DNA from: Lamellibrachia columna
Taxonomy: Eukaryota; Annelida; Polychaeta; Sabellida; Siboglinidae
NCBI GenBank assembly: GCA_963662155.1
Contig: OY759267.1
Location: 16,520,489-16,584,488, forward strand
DNA length: 64,000 nucleotides
Direction of reading: 5' to 3'
Shown here: piece by piece, positions 1 through 11,949 of the stretch
Numbering within the stretch: the first letter of the stretch is position 1
How the letters are laid out: each line of letters opens with the position of its first letter
Program-made: the position numbers and the translations under genes
Notes under the pieces: model-generated
Told to the model about the DNA's origin: nothing
Seen by the model: the letters and a program-made list of their open reading frames with translations, nothing else
Database searches by the model: none

Positions 1-720
1 ATAATTTGAAGTCAATTTTGTATTGTTATAAACACGATAGCAACAGAAAATGCAACAATTAGTTTCAACATGATTTCACAATTCGAACTGAGCTTAAAAC
101 AACCCACATAGGCAATAGCATTTTGGACAGACCTGCCAAGTTGGCACACGTACACAGCGGGAGATCTCCCCCATCAGATCACATGGCAGCAGATTTTTTG
201 TGGCAAATTTCTTTTATGCAAGAGCTCTGATTTGTTTCTGCATCCGACGGACAGTGAAAAAACATGAATATTTGTAGTGTGTTCGACTGTGTATTCATTG
301 AAAGCCTAACTATAACCCTAGCTAACCATAACCATTTATCACTTCCTAGTATTTGAGAGAAGCGACCTCTAAGTTTACATACATCCATAACTCATCAAAT
401 TATATAGTACAATCATATGCAAATAAACTAAATCAAGCCAAAATGGTTGAAAAATTACCAATAAGTTGGAGCTCTCCCCCATATGGGGAGACTTGGAGGT
501 CTGGCATTACAAATGTTCGTGTTAAACATTTATACAAAACCACAAAACATGTTAAACAAAACATGCAGGTATACAAACTACAAAAGTGCACCCAAAATCT
601 CTGTATTACAACTTTATCTAGTCTACAAAGTAAACAATATCTAGCACAAGCATTGACCATCAATTGCATGCATTAAAACTAAATCTGATTAAACTGAAAT
701 GTTCATCGTTTGTAGCACAA
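1..720. other. Non-coding flank downstream of the small membrane-protein gene
   Basis: No convincing exon on either strand. Short open frames here lack splice context and recognisable domains. A perfect 12-nt palindrome (GGGAGATCTCCC, 159-170) and an imperfect one around CATATG at 474-490 share a CTCCCCC core. The segment just left of 721 should hold the 3' UTR of the minus-strand gene, but I saw no clear AATAAA on that strand. Confidence 0.4.
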
Positions 721-1236
721 TCACTTCACCGCAGGTGCAGGTTTTTTGACAGCAATCGACTGGTTGTAGGCAGCCACTGCAAAAATAGCACCTGTCATTC
801 CCAGCAGACCACCAAGGACTGGGCTGGATCCCATGGCTGCTGCAGCAACGGCTCCTGCCGGTGTAGCAACAACAAACCCCTGATCGACTCGTACCTGATT
901 CCGGTTATAGCGCAGCCTGTAACACCGGTCATCAATCCCATCAGCGTCCATTGACTTCATACGACTAAAGGATAACCCTGGGCCAACAACCAAACCAAGC
1001 AGCACCCCGTATTTGCCACAGACTTTCGCTCTCTGTGCAACACCAGCCATATTCCGTGTTTCAGATTTAGCTACGGCAGCTACAGGACCAATTAGAACCG
1101 TGCCCAGCAAGCCAAATGCCTGCACAACTCGAGTAGAGATGTGAATCATCAGCTCTGTTTTAGGGTTGGGAATGTCTTTCATCTCCTCGTCTGTCAGGGA
1201 ACAGCCCAATGAGTTTTTCAAATAGTTGGAACCCAT
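721..1236 (-). CDS. Small hydrophobic protein of unknown function (171 aa), last exon
   Basis: The reading frame starts at ATG 1236 and ends at 721, giving 171 residues. Ten bases upstream of the ATG is a good acceptor (TTGTTCGTATTGCAG, exon edge 1246), so the whole coding sequence lies in one exon preceded by a 5' UTR intron; the upstream non-coding exon was not located. The protein has a soluble N-terminus (starts MGSNYLKN, acidic patch TDEEMKD), then hydrophobic glycine/alanine-rich stretches near residues 35-53, 70-86 and 125-160, separated by a charged loop with RCYRLRYNRNQVRVDQ. The C-terminus is basic and proline-rich (KKPAPAVK). This layout suggests a small multi-pass membrane protein, possibly mitochondrial, and it may belong to a eukaryotic DUF family (I think of DUF1757, unverified). 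No function is assigned. The acceptor and the sustained hydrophobic pattern argue that it is real. Confidence 0.6.
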   Translation of the reverse strand: MGSNYLKNSLGCSLTDEEMKDIPNPKTELMIHISTRVVQAFGLLGTVLIGPVAAVAKSETRNMAGVAQRAKVCGKYGVLLGLVVGPGLSFSRMKSMDADGIDDRCYRLRYNRNQVRVDQGFVVATPAGAVAAAAMGSSPVLGGLLGMTGAIFAVAAYNQSIAVKKPAPAVK

Positions 1237-1439
1237 CTTGTCGAGTCTGCAATACGAACAAATTGCAAACTTTAAAACATGGCTTGCCAATTGTACCTTT
1301 ATCACAATAGAAATGGGTATTTTCCCCATAAAATTCCACCTAAAACAGCATAATAGTTTTGCAGCATTAAAAGACCAACAGAATATCATCATTATGTTAA
1401 TGACCTTAATTGTCTGATTATTAATGTTTTTTTACCTAA

Positions 1440-1780
1440 TAATAGTAATACAGACAGTCATTAGGCATGTCTGTGTTTTATTACCCTTCAAATGTAGTAT
1501 CATTGTAAAGGCCACTCTTTCAGAATTTCAGACATGCAAAAAGTTTTACTCTAGCTTAATTCTATGGGGAGATATTAATATTTAAAGGTTGCCGTCAAGA
1601 AAAGATTTCAAGCCAATTTCCAAAATGCATGAACATAATTGGTTTGTTTGTTTGTTATGATTTTTATTATGTCCTGCATGTGTAGTATCAGTGCAGAGGC
1701 AACTCTCTAAGCAGTTCAACAATGCAAACATATTTACTATAGCGTAATTCTATGGGAATATATTAATTTTTAAAGATTTT
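1440..1780. repeat. Diverged direct repeat, two copies
   Basis: Two related segments about 190 bp apart (roughly 1493-1590 and 1682-1780) share GTAGTATCA, then a conserved TTAATTCTATGGG / GTAATTCTATGGG block and ATTAATWTTTAAAG. This is an old tandem duplication in intron or intergenic DNA upstream of the 721-1246 exon. Confidence 0.5.
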
Positions 1781-1789
1781 TATTTATTC

Positions 1790-3197
1790 AATATTGTGCA
1801 AGATCATGCACTTGCATGATACAGGTTCAAAGGCCACTGTGGTGGCAAATTAAGGGGACATGTCAATATTATAAATAGCCGTTATGTTTTGTAAAACGCC
1901 AGTGAAAAATGTCACATTTCAAGCATGATACGCGTATCTATTGACATTTCTGTTAACACTAACAACCAGGAAATGATGCTTAATTGATGTTTTTAGAAAA
2001 AGTACAACACTTACTAAGCTGCAATTTGGTGTATGGACGCGTCTTAAAGGTAGGCAAAATTACACGAATTTGAATTACAATTGGTGAAGGGGTTGTGTCA
2101 AAAATACACTGCCACTTTAGGCAGTCATTAAACTTATTCATAGTGGTATAGCACACGTAATTCATTTATGTTAACCAAAATTTTCCGAAGAGTTATCAGT
2201 GACACTGTCAAATGTATATGTATGTTATGTACTTGTTTGGGCATTGTCTCAAAATGTTATAACATAATTTTGCATTTTGTGGAATTTTTTTCACATTTAC
2301 AAAATTTTTAAAAATCTTTTTACATAACCAAATAAATGAAAAATTCAAGATTTTATTAATATGGAATATTATATAGTATTTCAACTACAATCTTACCTCT
2401 GGCATTTTTATTATTATTTTTTTTTTAACTTTTGCAATCTATTATATTACTAATGTTATTGGGTGCATGCATGTATGTTTGTGCTAACGCCACAACACTT
2501 CGAATTCCTACTTGCTACTTGGTAATAAAACGTATCTTATCTTAAAATTAGATATGGCGCTATCAAATAAAATATATTATTATTATACATGTATTTTAAA
2601 ATGACAGTTTTGTTGCTGTTATAAATCAAACTATTTTATAATTATACAACTTTATATAAGCAAAAATCATGTACCCTCTGTTAAGACAAGTACCTAAATC
2701 AATTTGAATAGAACACGTTTGAAAGAGTTTACAAATATAAACATCTGTATAAAAATATTTTTTGGGTAAATAAAAAAAAAATTGGCAATTGGTGTATTTT
2801 TTCTATGGTAAAAATGACATTAAAAGGTACCCATTTTACATTGGTGCAGTTATGCAACAGCAAAAAGCGGATTTGTTTGACATGCCTATAAGTCCATGTA
2901 ATGGTGTGTATGTGCCGTCTTTTCCTGTTTCGTTATCAAATTTGCAACGTAAAAACAAAAAAGGCACACAAAGTTAATTTTTCGTATTCAAATTTGACGT
3001 AAGAAAAACTAATGCAAATTTTTAAACACTGTTTTTGTAATGTAAGTTACAACAAAACAACATAAAGATACAACAAACCGTTTTTTCGTTTTCACTACAT
3101 CAGAATGAAAAACAAAAAGCGACTGTAATGCCACTAATTTTTTATTTTTCGTTCTGGCATCTGTTTCGTTTATGTACTAAGTGGCCATACACATATT
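1790..3197. other. AT-rich non-coding stretch
   Basis: No supportable exon. 2455-2545 looks like the 3' tail of a non-LTR element (it ends AATAAAACGTATCTTATCTT, a polyadenylation-like signal followed by a short repeat), but it is too short to classify. The 62-codon ORF at 2789-2977 has no family resemblance. Confidence 0.35.
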
Positions 3198-3678
3198 CAG
3201 GGGTGAGATTTAGCAAGTCATGGAAGGTAACCAGTCAGGCTACCAACCTTGCAAAGTGAAGTAGCCCGACAGCTTCTTAAGTAGCCCACTTTCTATTCAA
3301 TACTTTGATGATAGAAAGTAAATACTTTGAAGATATAATGTATGAAGACATCAACAACAAATAAAAACAAACAGTTTTGAAAAATAAATTTTCAAGGCAG
3401 GATCAATACAATGTAATACATATTACTGAATAAAATACAATTGTACATATGTGACAGATTGTTTTGTTTTCATAACAATGTACACCAGCAGTCTACGCGA
3501 AAAGTCTCCAAGCGTCTGAGATGTTTATTAACATTCTGTTAATTTTTGCTGCGTCTAAAATATTGCAGCTCTGTAAATATTTTTAGTCGCCATGCGGGCC
3601 ACTGACACTGTAGTAAAAAATTTAAGTCGCCCGAAGCCATTTTTGGGCGCCATTGTCGACCGCTAAATCTCACTGCTG
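3198..3678. mobile_element. hAT-like non-autonomous DNA transposon
   Basis: The ends are imperfect inverted repeats of at least 17 bp: left CAGGGGTGAGATTTAGC, right reading GCTAAATCTCACTGCTG. Both are flanked by CATATT (3192-3197 and 3679-3684), a likely target duplication. CAGGGGTG termini are typical of hAT elements, although those usually make 8-bp duplications. No transposase is encoded in the 481 bp, so it is a MITE-type copy. Confidence 0.65.
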
Positions 3679-3734
3679 CATATTAATAAAACTGTATATG
3701 CACATAACATAACATGTATGTACATATAACATGT

Positions 3735-4385
3735 ACATATAACGCAGATGATCTGGCCATAATAGCAGAAAGCAAACAAGACCTACAGGAAGTGTTGGAG
3801 GAATGGAAGGGGGTGTTCGAGAAGCACAGACTGAGAATGAGCCTAGAGAAGACAGAAGTGATGTGGGTTGGACAACAGAGAGAGGAGCTGAACATCAGGT
3901 TGGATGGTAAGGAGATCAAGCAAGTGGATGGCTTTGTGTACCTTGGAGGAATGGTTACGGAGGATCAGCGGCAGAAGTGCGACGTCGGACACAAGCGGGA
4001 GCAAATGCTTGGAGAAAGGTAGAGGGAGTCATGTTGGACAGAAAAATTTCAAAAAAGCTGAAAGGGAAAGTCCTGAGAACATGTGTTACACCAGCATGCC
4101 TGTATGGTCTGGAGACAGTGGCGTTGACAGAACAACAACAGAAGCTGCAAGTGTGTGAGAAGCAGGATGAGATGGGCAGGCCACTTGGTAAGAATGGATG
4201 TAAGCAAACTAGCAAAGAGAGCAGAGGTGGAAAAACATCAAGGACGCAGGAAAAGGGGAAGGCCACAGCTGAGATGGGAGGATTGCGTGAGGAGGGACAC
4301 GAGAAGATCGGAGGAGGATGAAAGATGGAGAGAGGGAGCAGCCGATAGAAAACTATAGAAAGAAAGAACAGAAAGAGTGGCTCGA
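3735..4385 (+). pseudogene. 5'-truncated LINE reverse-transcriptase fragment
   Basis: This is the C-terminal part of a non-LTR retrotransposon polyprotein in three frames. It opens at the RT catalytic motif (ADDLAIIAES, 3744 onward), continues through LEKTEVMWVG and GFVYLGGMVTED, shifts frame near 3977-4020 (RKISKKLKGKVLRTCVTPA), and shifts again near 4155 to the characteristic C-terminal block RMRWAGHLVRMD and GRPQLRWEDCV. The frameshifts and missing EN and N-terminal RT regions show a dead copy. Its residue pattern is RTE-like and differs from the CR1-like copies elsewhere in the window. Confidence 0.85.
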
Positions 4386-4960
4386 CAATATTTTACCTTA
4401 CCCTCACCCCTGTACAGCAGGGAACATGGAGGAAGAGCACACATATAACATGTGCGTCTATACGTGCGTCCATGCATGTACACGTGTATGCATGCGTGCA
4501 AGTTGCACAGCCTTATTTTCCCGATGATGCTGCCATCTATCAGCATCGTGTTATCGCATCTCTTACAACACTAGTGGATTAAAACAAACCTTTATTGTTT
4601 GCATTTTACCAGGACTTGCAACCGCAATATGAATTGATCATGCAAAATGTACAAATTCACAAGGTAACCACGAACAGGTAAAAGTCGGTTCGACCTTGTA
4701 ACGCCCTATTTAAAGTATTTTATGGCTTTCTTCCTATTTTTTTCGTCGACTGATGTTTACGAAATTACATCAAGACGATTCGGGCTAATCAATCGGTAGT
4801 TGAACACACAATTTTACGCATTTTCGTAACATACCTTGGCAGATGTTGTAAAGAATTTACATGCACGGAATCAGCAACAACAGTCGACTTTCTCCGTCAA
4901 AACAGCACGGTCAGCGGTCAACTTTCTCGTTTAAGTACTTTCCTAGATCCGCGAGGGGGC
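4386..4960. other. Non-coding stretch
   Basis: 4440-4500 is low-complexity alternating purine/pyrimidine sequence (CATGCATGTACACGTGTATG-like). The remainder has no coding signal. It could hold the unseen 5' UTR exon or promoter of the 721-1246 gene, but nothing specific supports this. Confidence 0.3.
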
Positions 4961-4969
4961 GACACCGCC

Positions 4970-5150
4970 TGTCATCCTAAAACCTGCCCAGCAGGCACAC
5001 CGACGTCGTTTCGACGTCGAAAATAGGTTGCAATGAAGTTGCGACATCGGACAACATATACACAACGTCTTTGCAACGTCGATCAACCCCTCCCCCGTCG
5101 TACCGACGTCGAAGTTTGACGTTGTTTGGACGTCGAATGTAGGTCGGTAC
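4970..5150. repeat. ACGTCG-rich repeat remnant
   Basis: A 180-bp block begins CCTGCCCAGCAGGCACAC and contains many ACGTCG / ACGTTG / CGACGT words (around 5000, 5012, 5070, 5082, 5102, 5107, 5119, 5130). Elements with a GCCCAGCAGGCAC-type end and repeated ACGTCGG are widespread in animal genomes as miniature DNA transposons. The other end is not seen, because the transposon at 5159 begins immediately to its right. Confidence 0.5.
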
Positions 5151-5158
5151 ATAAGTGG

Positions 5159-6738
5159 GGGCCTGTATATTAGCCGGAACGAGCCCGGAACGAGATTGAA
5201 TTGCTAAATGCGTGGACTACGTGATCTGTATAATGATTTCACTTGAATGTGTATTTAGATAACGTAATAATGCAACTTTTCACCAAGTGGGAAATAATTA
5301 CACGTACATTAAAATATGTTTGGGGCTCCCGGAACGATGACTTATTGAAGATCGGCGGCCATGTTTTGGCTGTTCCGTCTATTAAACATCACCACTGACA
5401 TTAGTGGGTTACTCATCGTGATCTCGGCCTGCATGTAATGGTTGCTCCGTTGGGGGAGGGTTGATTGATAGTATGGGTGTGTGTGGTCATCAAGTGGACA
5501 CCCTAGTGATTTCATAGTAAAATACTATTGCAATAACTTTTACATTCACACCCCTATTCACTAAACAAGGCAGCTCATTGCAAAGGTGCTAATCCTGAGT
5601 TACAATGCTGTTGATTGCCTGAGTTGTAATTGCAGTAGGTACTGAACCCTGAATAAACAAGGGGTCCATTAAACAATAAGTAAGAAATGAAAGCACTAGT
5701 ATGCACAGTTACAAATAAAATTTGGGGAAAGTGGATTCACAAGTCAGACAATGATTCAATCATCTGACCATTTCAGAGCACATTTACAAAGAACATTTGG
5801 TGAAAGTGGATTCACAAGTCAAACAATGATTCAGTAATCTGACCATTACAGAGCACATTTACAAAGAACTTGGTGTGAAGTAAATTTCATTAATGATAAA
5901 TAACAACTATGCATAGTTACACGGACGCCTTAGGTACACAACATGAGGAGGCCCAATATAAATTGTGTATAAAATTTATAATCTAACATAAGTAATTATT
6001 CCATAATTTATTCTTTTAAATTCACTCATAAATTGCATTATGCACAACAAAAGGCCGCTCCTAAAAAAAGAATTTAGTTGTAGTGTTCATTGTGTAACAC
6101 TGAAGAATAAAAAACAGTGCCATGTAGTATACAATATTTTAATAAATATTTAATTTTCTACACAAAATGTTGCGTTACATAATAATGTAATATAACACCA
6201 ATATTCAATACGTGGAATGAAAGTTTCATTGACCAATAGCGTATTGGAAAAGTGTAAGAAGAAGTGTAATATAATATAGTGACCTGTAATACATAATTAT
6301 AAAGTAAATTATAATACATAGTCATAGACATAATATACATAATTATGTTGTATAGAAGGGTGTAGTTAAACTGTATCATTTCAGATTTACTCCATTTTAT
6401 TTAGATATAAATTATTTCATATACCAGTACACATCCCAATCAGTGATCACCAGTGCAGTAGATGGTGTATGAATAGTAACCCACTAATGTAAGGCCGCCC
6501 ACTGGGTGATGTTCAATAGACGGAACAGCCAAAACATGGCCGCCGATCGTCAATAACTAGAATAAGTCATCGTTCCGGGAGCCCAAAACATATCTTAATG
6601 TACGTGTAATTATTTCCCACTTGGTGGAAAGTTGCATTATTACGTTATCTAACTACACATTCCAGTGAAATCATTATACAGATCACGTAATCCACGCATT
6701 TAGCAATTCAATCTCGTTCCGGCTAATATACAGGCCCC
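5159..6738. mobile_element. Foldback element A (about 260-bp inverted arms)
   Basis: The left arm (5159 to about 5415) and right arm (about 6472-6738) are long inverted copies of each other: GGGCCTGTATATTAGCCGG at the left end pairs with CTAATATACAGGCCC at the right, and the match runs through CGTTCCGGGAGCCC, CCAAAACATGGCCGCC and AGTAACCCACT. Flanks ATAAGTGG (5151-5158) and ATTAGTGG (split by element B, completed at 9348-9355) resemble an 8-bp target duplication with one mismatch. The interior has no transposase ORF. The 8-bp duplication suggests mobilisation by a hAT-like transposase. Confidence 0.75.
5721..5870. repeat. Tandem duplication, 75-bp unit x2, inside element A
   Basis: Units 5721-5795 and 5796-5870 share AAAGTGGATTCACAAGTC, CAATGATTCA and GAGCACATTTACAAAGAAC with a few substitutions. 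They lie in the unique core of element A. Confidence 0.8.
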
Positions 6739-6743
6739 ATTAG

Positions 6744-9345
6744 TAGGTATATCAACAAAAAATTCAAATCGATCAGATGATCATTTAAATGGTTCCACAG
6801 GATAGAGTGTCCTATAAAGTTTATAACACTTTTGGAATTTTTTTGATATCTACATTATTTCCGAAGTTATTCCACTTTTTGATCTCTGAAAATTAGCATT
6901 GATGTCTATACAATTTGGTTCCATTTCTTGTGACCCGGAATGCTGAGGACTGTATTTCATTTATATGAAAATAGCAATAGTTTTTAATGTATTGAACATA
7001 TTGATGTGAAATAAAAAGGTATATGACCCAGAAACTAATGTTAATAATATATGACCTTGACATGACCTAATTAGTTGACCTACATTTAACCTTTGACCTA
7101 TTTACATGGAGTAATGGGATTATTTGGTTGTAATTAATTAGTAAATGAGTTTATTAAACCTTTATGGGATGGAAATTGTCAATGTATCTACTTCAATGTC
7201 ATGTGACTTGGTAAATCCATATTTTTGATGACCTAATTAATTGACCTACATTTTACATTTGACCTATTTACGTTGATTAATGGGCTAATTTAGCTGTTAT
7301 TTAATAGGTAATTGGCCTATTTAACTTTTAATGGATGGAAAATGTCAATTTATCAACTTGAATACTATGTGACCATGTAATTTTACATTACCTAATTAGT
7401 TTACCTGCATTTCACACTTGACCTATTTACAGGGAGTAATAGCATGGTAATAAGTTGGTCCACCCATACAGGGCTAGGGGCATCAAAATAATTGTATGTG
7501 TTTAGATTATATTACAGTTAATTGTACATATTTTACCATGTATTAATTATGAAAAGGCTAGATGTTATTCAAAAGCAACCATTTATTTCTATATGCACAT
7601 ACGTTTCTTCAGACAATGTCAATGCCTATCTATGTTCGTTATATTTTTTATTTCTTGCAGGCAAATGCAATAGTGTGTCAATGTTCCACAAGCACACTGT
7701 CTCAGCATCAAGCACATGATTTTGTTTATCATGTTAGATGAGTGCATGGCAATAATTTCCATGTGTAAGAGTATAATGGTTATCGTAGACGACAGCACAT
7801 TTGTCAAAACCAGAATTGATCACTTTGATGTCGCTCATCGATGGACGATGAATCTATCTCAAATCATCATTGAAGAAAGGAACAGTTGTCCTGAGATGAA
7901 GTCTTATATGATGTTGCAATAGTGCATGCAGTGTTATCTCCAAGGTGTTCATCATTCGATTCATTTGTATCATAACAGCCGATTGTAATCCATATAAATT
8001 ACAAACTAGCTGAAGTCTGTACACACAAGTTGCTGTTGAATACCTTTACCTGTAACACAAAATACTTTTGAATAATTAAATTAATAATTATAATATTATA
8101 TATCTGATATAATCAGATGATAAAATATCAAAAGTACATTTTATAACAGTAAATTTTGCACAAATAAAAACTGGATCTTCTAAAATCCAAGATGTCAAAT
8201 AATGTGTAAAATAAAATAACGATAATTAAGAAGATATTCAAGTTGGCATAAATGATCACTGCAAATAAAAATTAACAAAACACAAATAGTGGCAGATATT
8301 AAGTATAAAATATGCATAATCAAATATTAAAGTGAAAAGTATCTGCAGCTTTAAACAATGATTACTTGGTTTTTAACAGTATAGGTATATACAAATACAC
8401 AACAATTTTGTTATTCATCATAAATGCATACCTTAGAAACACTACACAACTCACACCAGTTATTACAATTTACAAATTATATAATCAGTAAAAAAGGTAT
8501 GCAGTAAAACGCAAAAAAAAAAAACAATAAAACATAATTTCTGACAACTAGTAAATACTGCTACACAAACTACAGAAAGACATATAACAAATGCTATAAA
8601 CAAAATGTGCCAGCAATTAATTGTTGAAATGTGGATTGCTCGGATTCTTAGAAAAGATTTCATATTCCAGTATTGCAGATGACGCCATGACGATGTCAAA
8701 TCATCTTGCAGTAATTTACCTTTCGTAATTTTTAACATAAAAATATTGACGCATAGACAACAATAATACATTTATAATAACTGTTATCAACAAAACATGC
8801 AATAATTTAATCGCAGAAATACGGATGTCAACGGATTACGATGCGTCGAAAGGTCTTTACAATATACGTTCACGCGAAGCCACCGACCGCAGCTTCCGAA
8901 CGACAAAACATGACAAATTAGCGCGCACCGGGTCATGTTGCCCACGTTTTTCTGAAAAACGGCAGTTGTCCAGTGCAATAATATGCACATCATTTTAAAG
9001 CTAAGTAATTATTGTACTGTTCTTTTTTAGTCCTATAAAATTCTTCTTTATATTATATGTACTTTTTAACAAGTTTAAGCAAAACAAAATTTACTTACCT
9101 TCGTGCAGTCACAAAAGCGTCGGAATGAAAAAATTATCGCGCCCATAATGTAAAGAAGACATTCATTGGTCGATATGAAGTTAAACAAACTCGGCCACGT
9201 CATTTGCATACCGAGTATTTTGGCTTTTCCCGCGACCATGTGATGCGAGCGTCACGCCTTCGTACCAAATATGGGACACATAAAATGACGCTATTTTCGA
9301 CGACAACGAAAAAGTGACGCCATCTAGCGGAACTTGATATACCTA
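6744..9345. mobile_element. DNA transposon B, 2.6 kb, with TIR and TSD
   Basis: The left end TAGGTATATCAA (6744-6755) is mirrored by TTGATATACCTA (9334-9345). The copies are flanked by CCATTAG at 6737-6743 and 9346-9352, a perfect 7-bp direct repeat (the boundary can slide, so a 5-bp CATTA duplication is equally possible). Insertion was into the right edge of element A. No ORF over about 100 codons resembles a transposase. The interior contains an ACCTAATTA repeat block and, at 8800-9340, a CpG-richer segment ending TCCGCTAGATGGCG, which may be a captured or promoter-like sequence. It is probably non-autonomous. Confidence 0.75.
7055..7445. repeat. Degenerate repeat, about 165-bp unit, in element B
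   Basis: Three occurrences of the word series TGACCTAATTAgTTGACCT, GACCTATTTAC and TAATGGG (starting near 7060, 7228 and 7389) are separated by related AT-rich sequence, giving about 2.3 units of an old tandem repeat. Confidence 0.6.
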
Positions 9346-9363
9346 CCATTAGTGGACACGTTG

Positions 9364-11004
9364 CCGTTGATCTCGGACCTTTCGGTATCTCGGCCTGTTT
9401 TGGTGATCTCGGCTAGTGACCTCGGCCTGTGCAGCAGTGAATTCAGACTGTACAGCAGTGATCTCGGCCTGTTTTTTATTACGGGCCTTGCTGTAGTTAT
9501 GTAGGCCATATTTATGGATACAAGAAGTTGTATCATGTATCTATTGTTAAGATAAACAATCAATGTTTAAGGCAATAAAGATGTTTCTGACGATCAGTCT
9601 TGATCATATTTTTGGCGATATAGGTGTCGCAATGACGTCACAAACATAATACCCCGATAATATTTACCATACAGTAATCAGTTTTTTTAATTTAGTTGTA
9701 CCTTTAAAAGGTGGATGCCATAGTAGTTTGCTTCATACTCTTGCTTTGTTTTATTGAGCTGATCTTTTCATGTTGTCTATCTTTGATTTGTGTGAGTTAA
9801 GAATGTTTACAGGCAGGCTGTAGTAGTTGGCTTTCTACTCTTGCATTTTTTCATTGAGTAGATCTGTTCATGTTGTTTGTCTGACCATGGCTTCCTTTTG
9901 ATGCTGTCGACTAGTAGGCCTACAAAAGATTAAGTTAAGCCCTACTAATTGCGTGGGACCAGATCAACGTGGGCCGAGGTAAGAGCGACGTGTTCCATAA
10001 AGATGATTGGTCAGAATGGGCTATGATTGATAAGTATATATATATATATATATCATATTTTAGATTGTATTCAGGATTTTATATTGTGATTACGATTTAA
10101 TTGTGCTGTGTGGTATGTAGTTATAATAGCAATTTTCCATAATTTCTAATTCTTCAATACTCTTACTTTTTTGAGTTCATCCCTACATTATGTGTACAAG
10201 GGGATTTGGGGCGAATGTGTGTATACTTTACACTTTCCTTAGAATTATGTACTCAGGGATTTAATCTTTAAGCCTTATTATGTTTACACTATGATGTGAA
10301 GGGTGGGTTCCTCTGCCTATGTGTGGTTGGTTTCTCCCATCTTTGCTGTTATTTTGTTTATTAGATTTAGAATTGTATAGGCTACATCACAACATTTATG
10401 CATTGATTTTGAGGAATTTATAAATAAAAATACAAACTTTCTACATTATGCCTTTTGTCTTCTGCAAACTAGCCACGATTCCTAGACGGAACGTTATCCC
10501 ACACGAATTATGAAAATAAGTATAACTACATTATAACCAACAACTGTCTATAAATAATATATATATATATATATATTATGATATCAGTATACATCACGGC
10601 AATGGACTGTACATGCTAATAAAATGTTACTTATAACTGATGACTTAAAATGGCTATATTTAACGTGCAGAATTTGCCGATGATAATTTATAGTTTTTAT
10701 GTTTAAATATGTCCGCCATAACTATAGTTAAAAGGCCCGTTATAAAAACAGGCCGAGATCACTCTCAAAAATAAGTAGGTCCGACCATGCAATATTGAAT
10801 CGATTATATAGCAATTATCACGATACATAATACAACTTTTTATTTTACAAACATTTATTTCTGGCCAACATCACTCCCTCAAATAGGCCAAGATCACTGC
10901 TGTACAGACCGAATTCACTGCCGCACTGACCGAGGTCACTGGCCGACTTCACCAAAATAGGCCGAGATCACTCAAGCCAAGATCCCGAAAGGCCGAGATG
11001 ACTG
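9364..11004. mobile_element. Foldback element C with GATCTCGGCC subterminal repeats
   Basis: The left arm, 9364 to about 9490, is an inverted copy of about 10870-11004. Both carry, in opposite orientation, clustered variants of GTGATCTCGGCCTG: left near 9370, 9388, 9404, 9417 and 9456; right near 10751, 10890, 10929, 10960, 10975 and 10993. Arms also share GCAGTGAATTC and CTGTACAGCAGTGATC. The core (about 9500-10730) contains two short TA tracts (10034-10054, 10555-10575) and no transposase ORF. The exact ends and target duplication are not certain. Confidence 0.65.
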
Positions 11005-11012
11005 TGAAGCTT

Positions 11013-11945
11013 TTCACAACATACACGCCACGTTGATGTAACATCACAGTTTTTTGCCTGATTTAACTTTTCAGTGGGAGAGTTGTGTCAATATAATCAA
11101 AGTTTAAAGTTAATTCGAATTGTATCGTATCAACTGATAAAAGTTTGTGAATTAGGGCGAAGATGTGTGCGACAAATGGTGGGAGGTGCACTCTAAAAAA
11201 TAGTTGGAAGTGGGAGATTAGTCCCACAAACAGGTGGTAGATAGGTTGGCCCCAAAAACAGTTGGGAGATTGAGACCCTTGCCACACCCCCCTGGTACAT
11301 ATAATTATCAGTTTTATTCTTACTTAAATGTAGAATTAAAATAAACCATATTTCAAACATGCATTATTCTGCATCATATATGTGGATTCTGGTGTTGTAA
11401 TAAATTATTTATTTTATTACGTAGGTAATACGATTGGGAAAAGTTTCATGCAATATGTGGATAATATCATTATACTGTCCCTATTATAAAACCTAGAGTA
11501 CAGCTAACTACTTAATTTTAATAAACAACATATATTGATCATTAATACACGCACACACGCACACACACACACACACACATTGCATTATCCTGATGTAATG
11601 CTACATGAGTGTAACCATACTCTAAAAAAACAGTATAGCAACTACACATTGGATGTAAATCATTCATTCTAGTCGTGATGAATCATTCTGGACAATAAAA
11701 TAGGATTGTCAACATAAGAAATTGGCTGATCCACTGTGAAAGTAGGATATTTTCTCCATGGATAAAAGTTGCATGTATGTACACTGAAAAATTAGTCTCA
11801 CTAGGCCAGCTGAAAAACCCTTTTTTTTTAATTGAAGAATTTGGAACATTGTTGATTGTCTCTCATTTTGCATAGGTTTTCATTGCAAACCATCATCATA
11901 CATCTAAAAATGTTATCCAATATTGCACACTTATATACTCAAATA
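11013..11945. other. Non-coding stretch with a CA microsatellite
   Basis: Contains (CA)n at about 11545-11580. The ORF at 11063-11287 (minus) has no recognisable domain. This is the region 3' of DCAF11; a minus-strand AATAAA (TTTATT on plus) near 11314-11319 is one possible, distant polyadenylation site. Confidence 0.35.
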
Positions 11946-11949
11946 TTCT

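Noticed and set aside
7060..7420. TGACCT half-sites resembling nuclear-receptor elements
   Set aside because: They recur only because of the 165-bp transposon-internal repeat.
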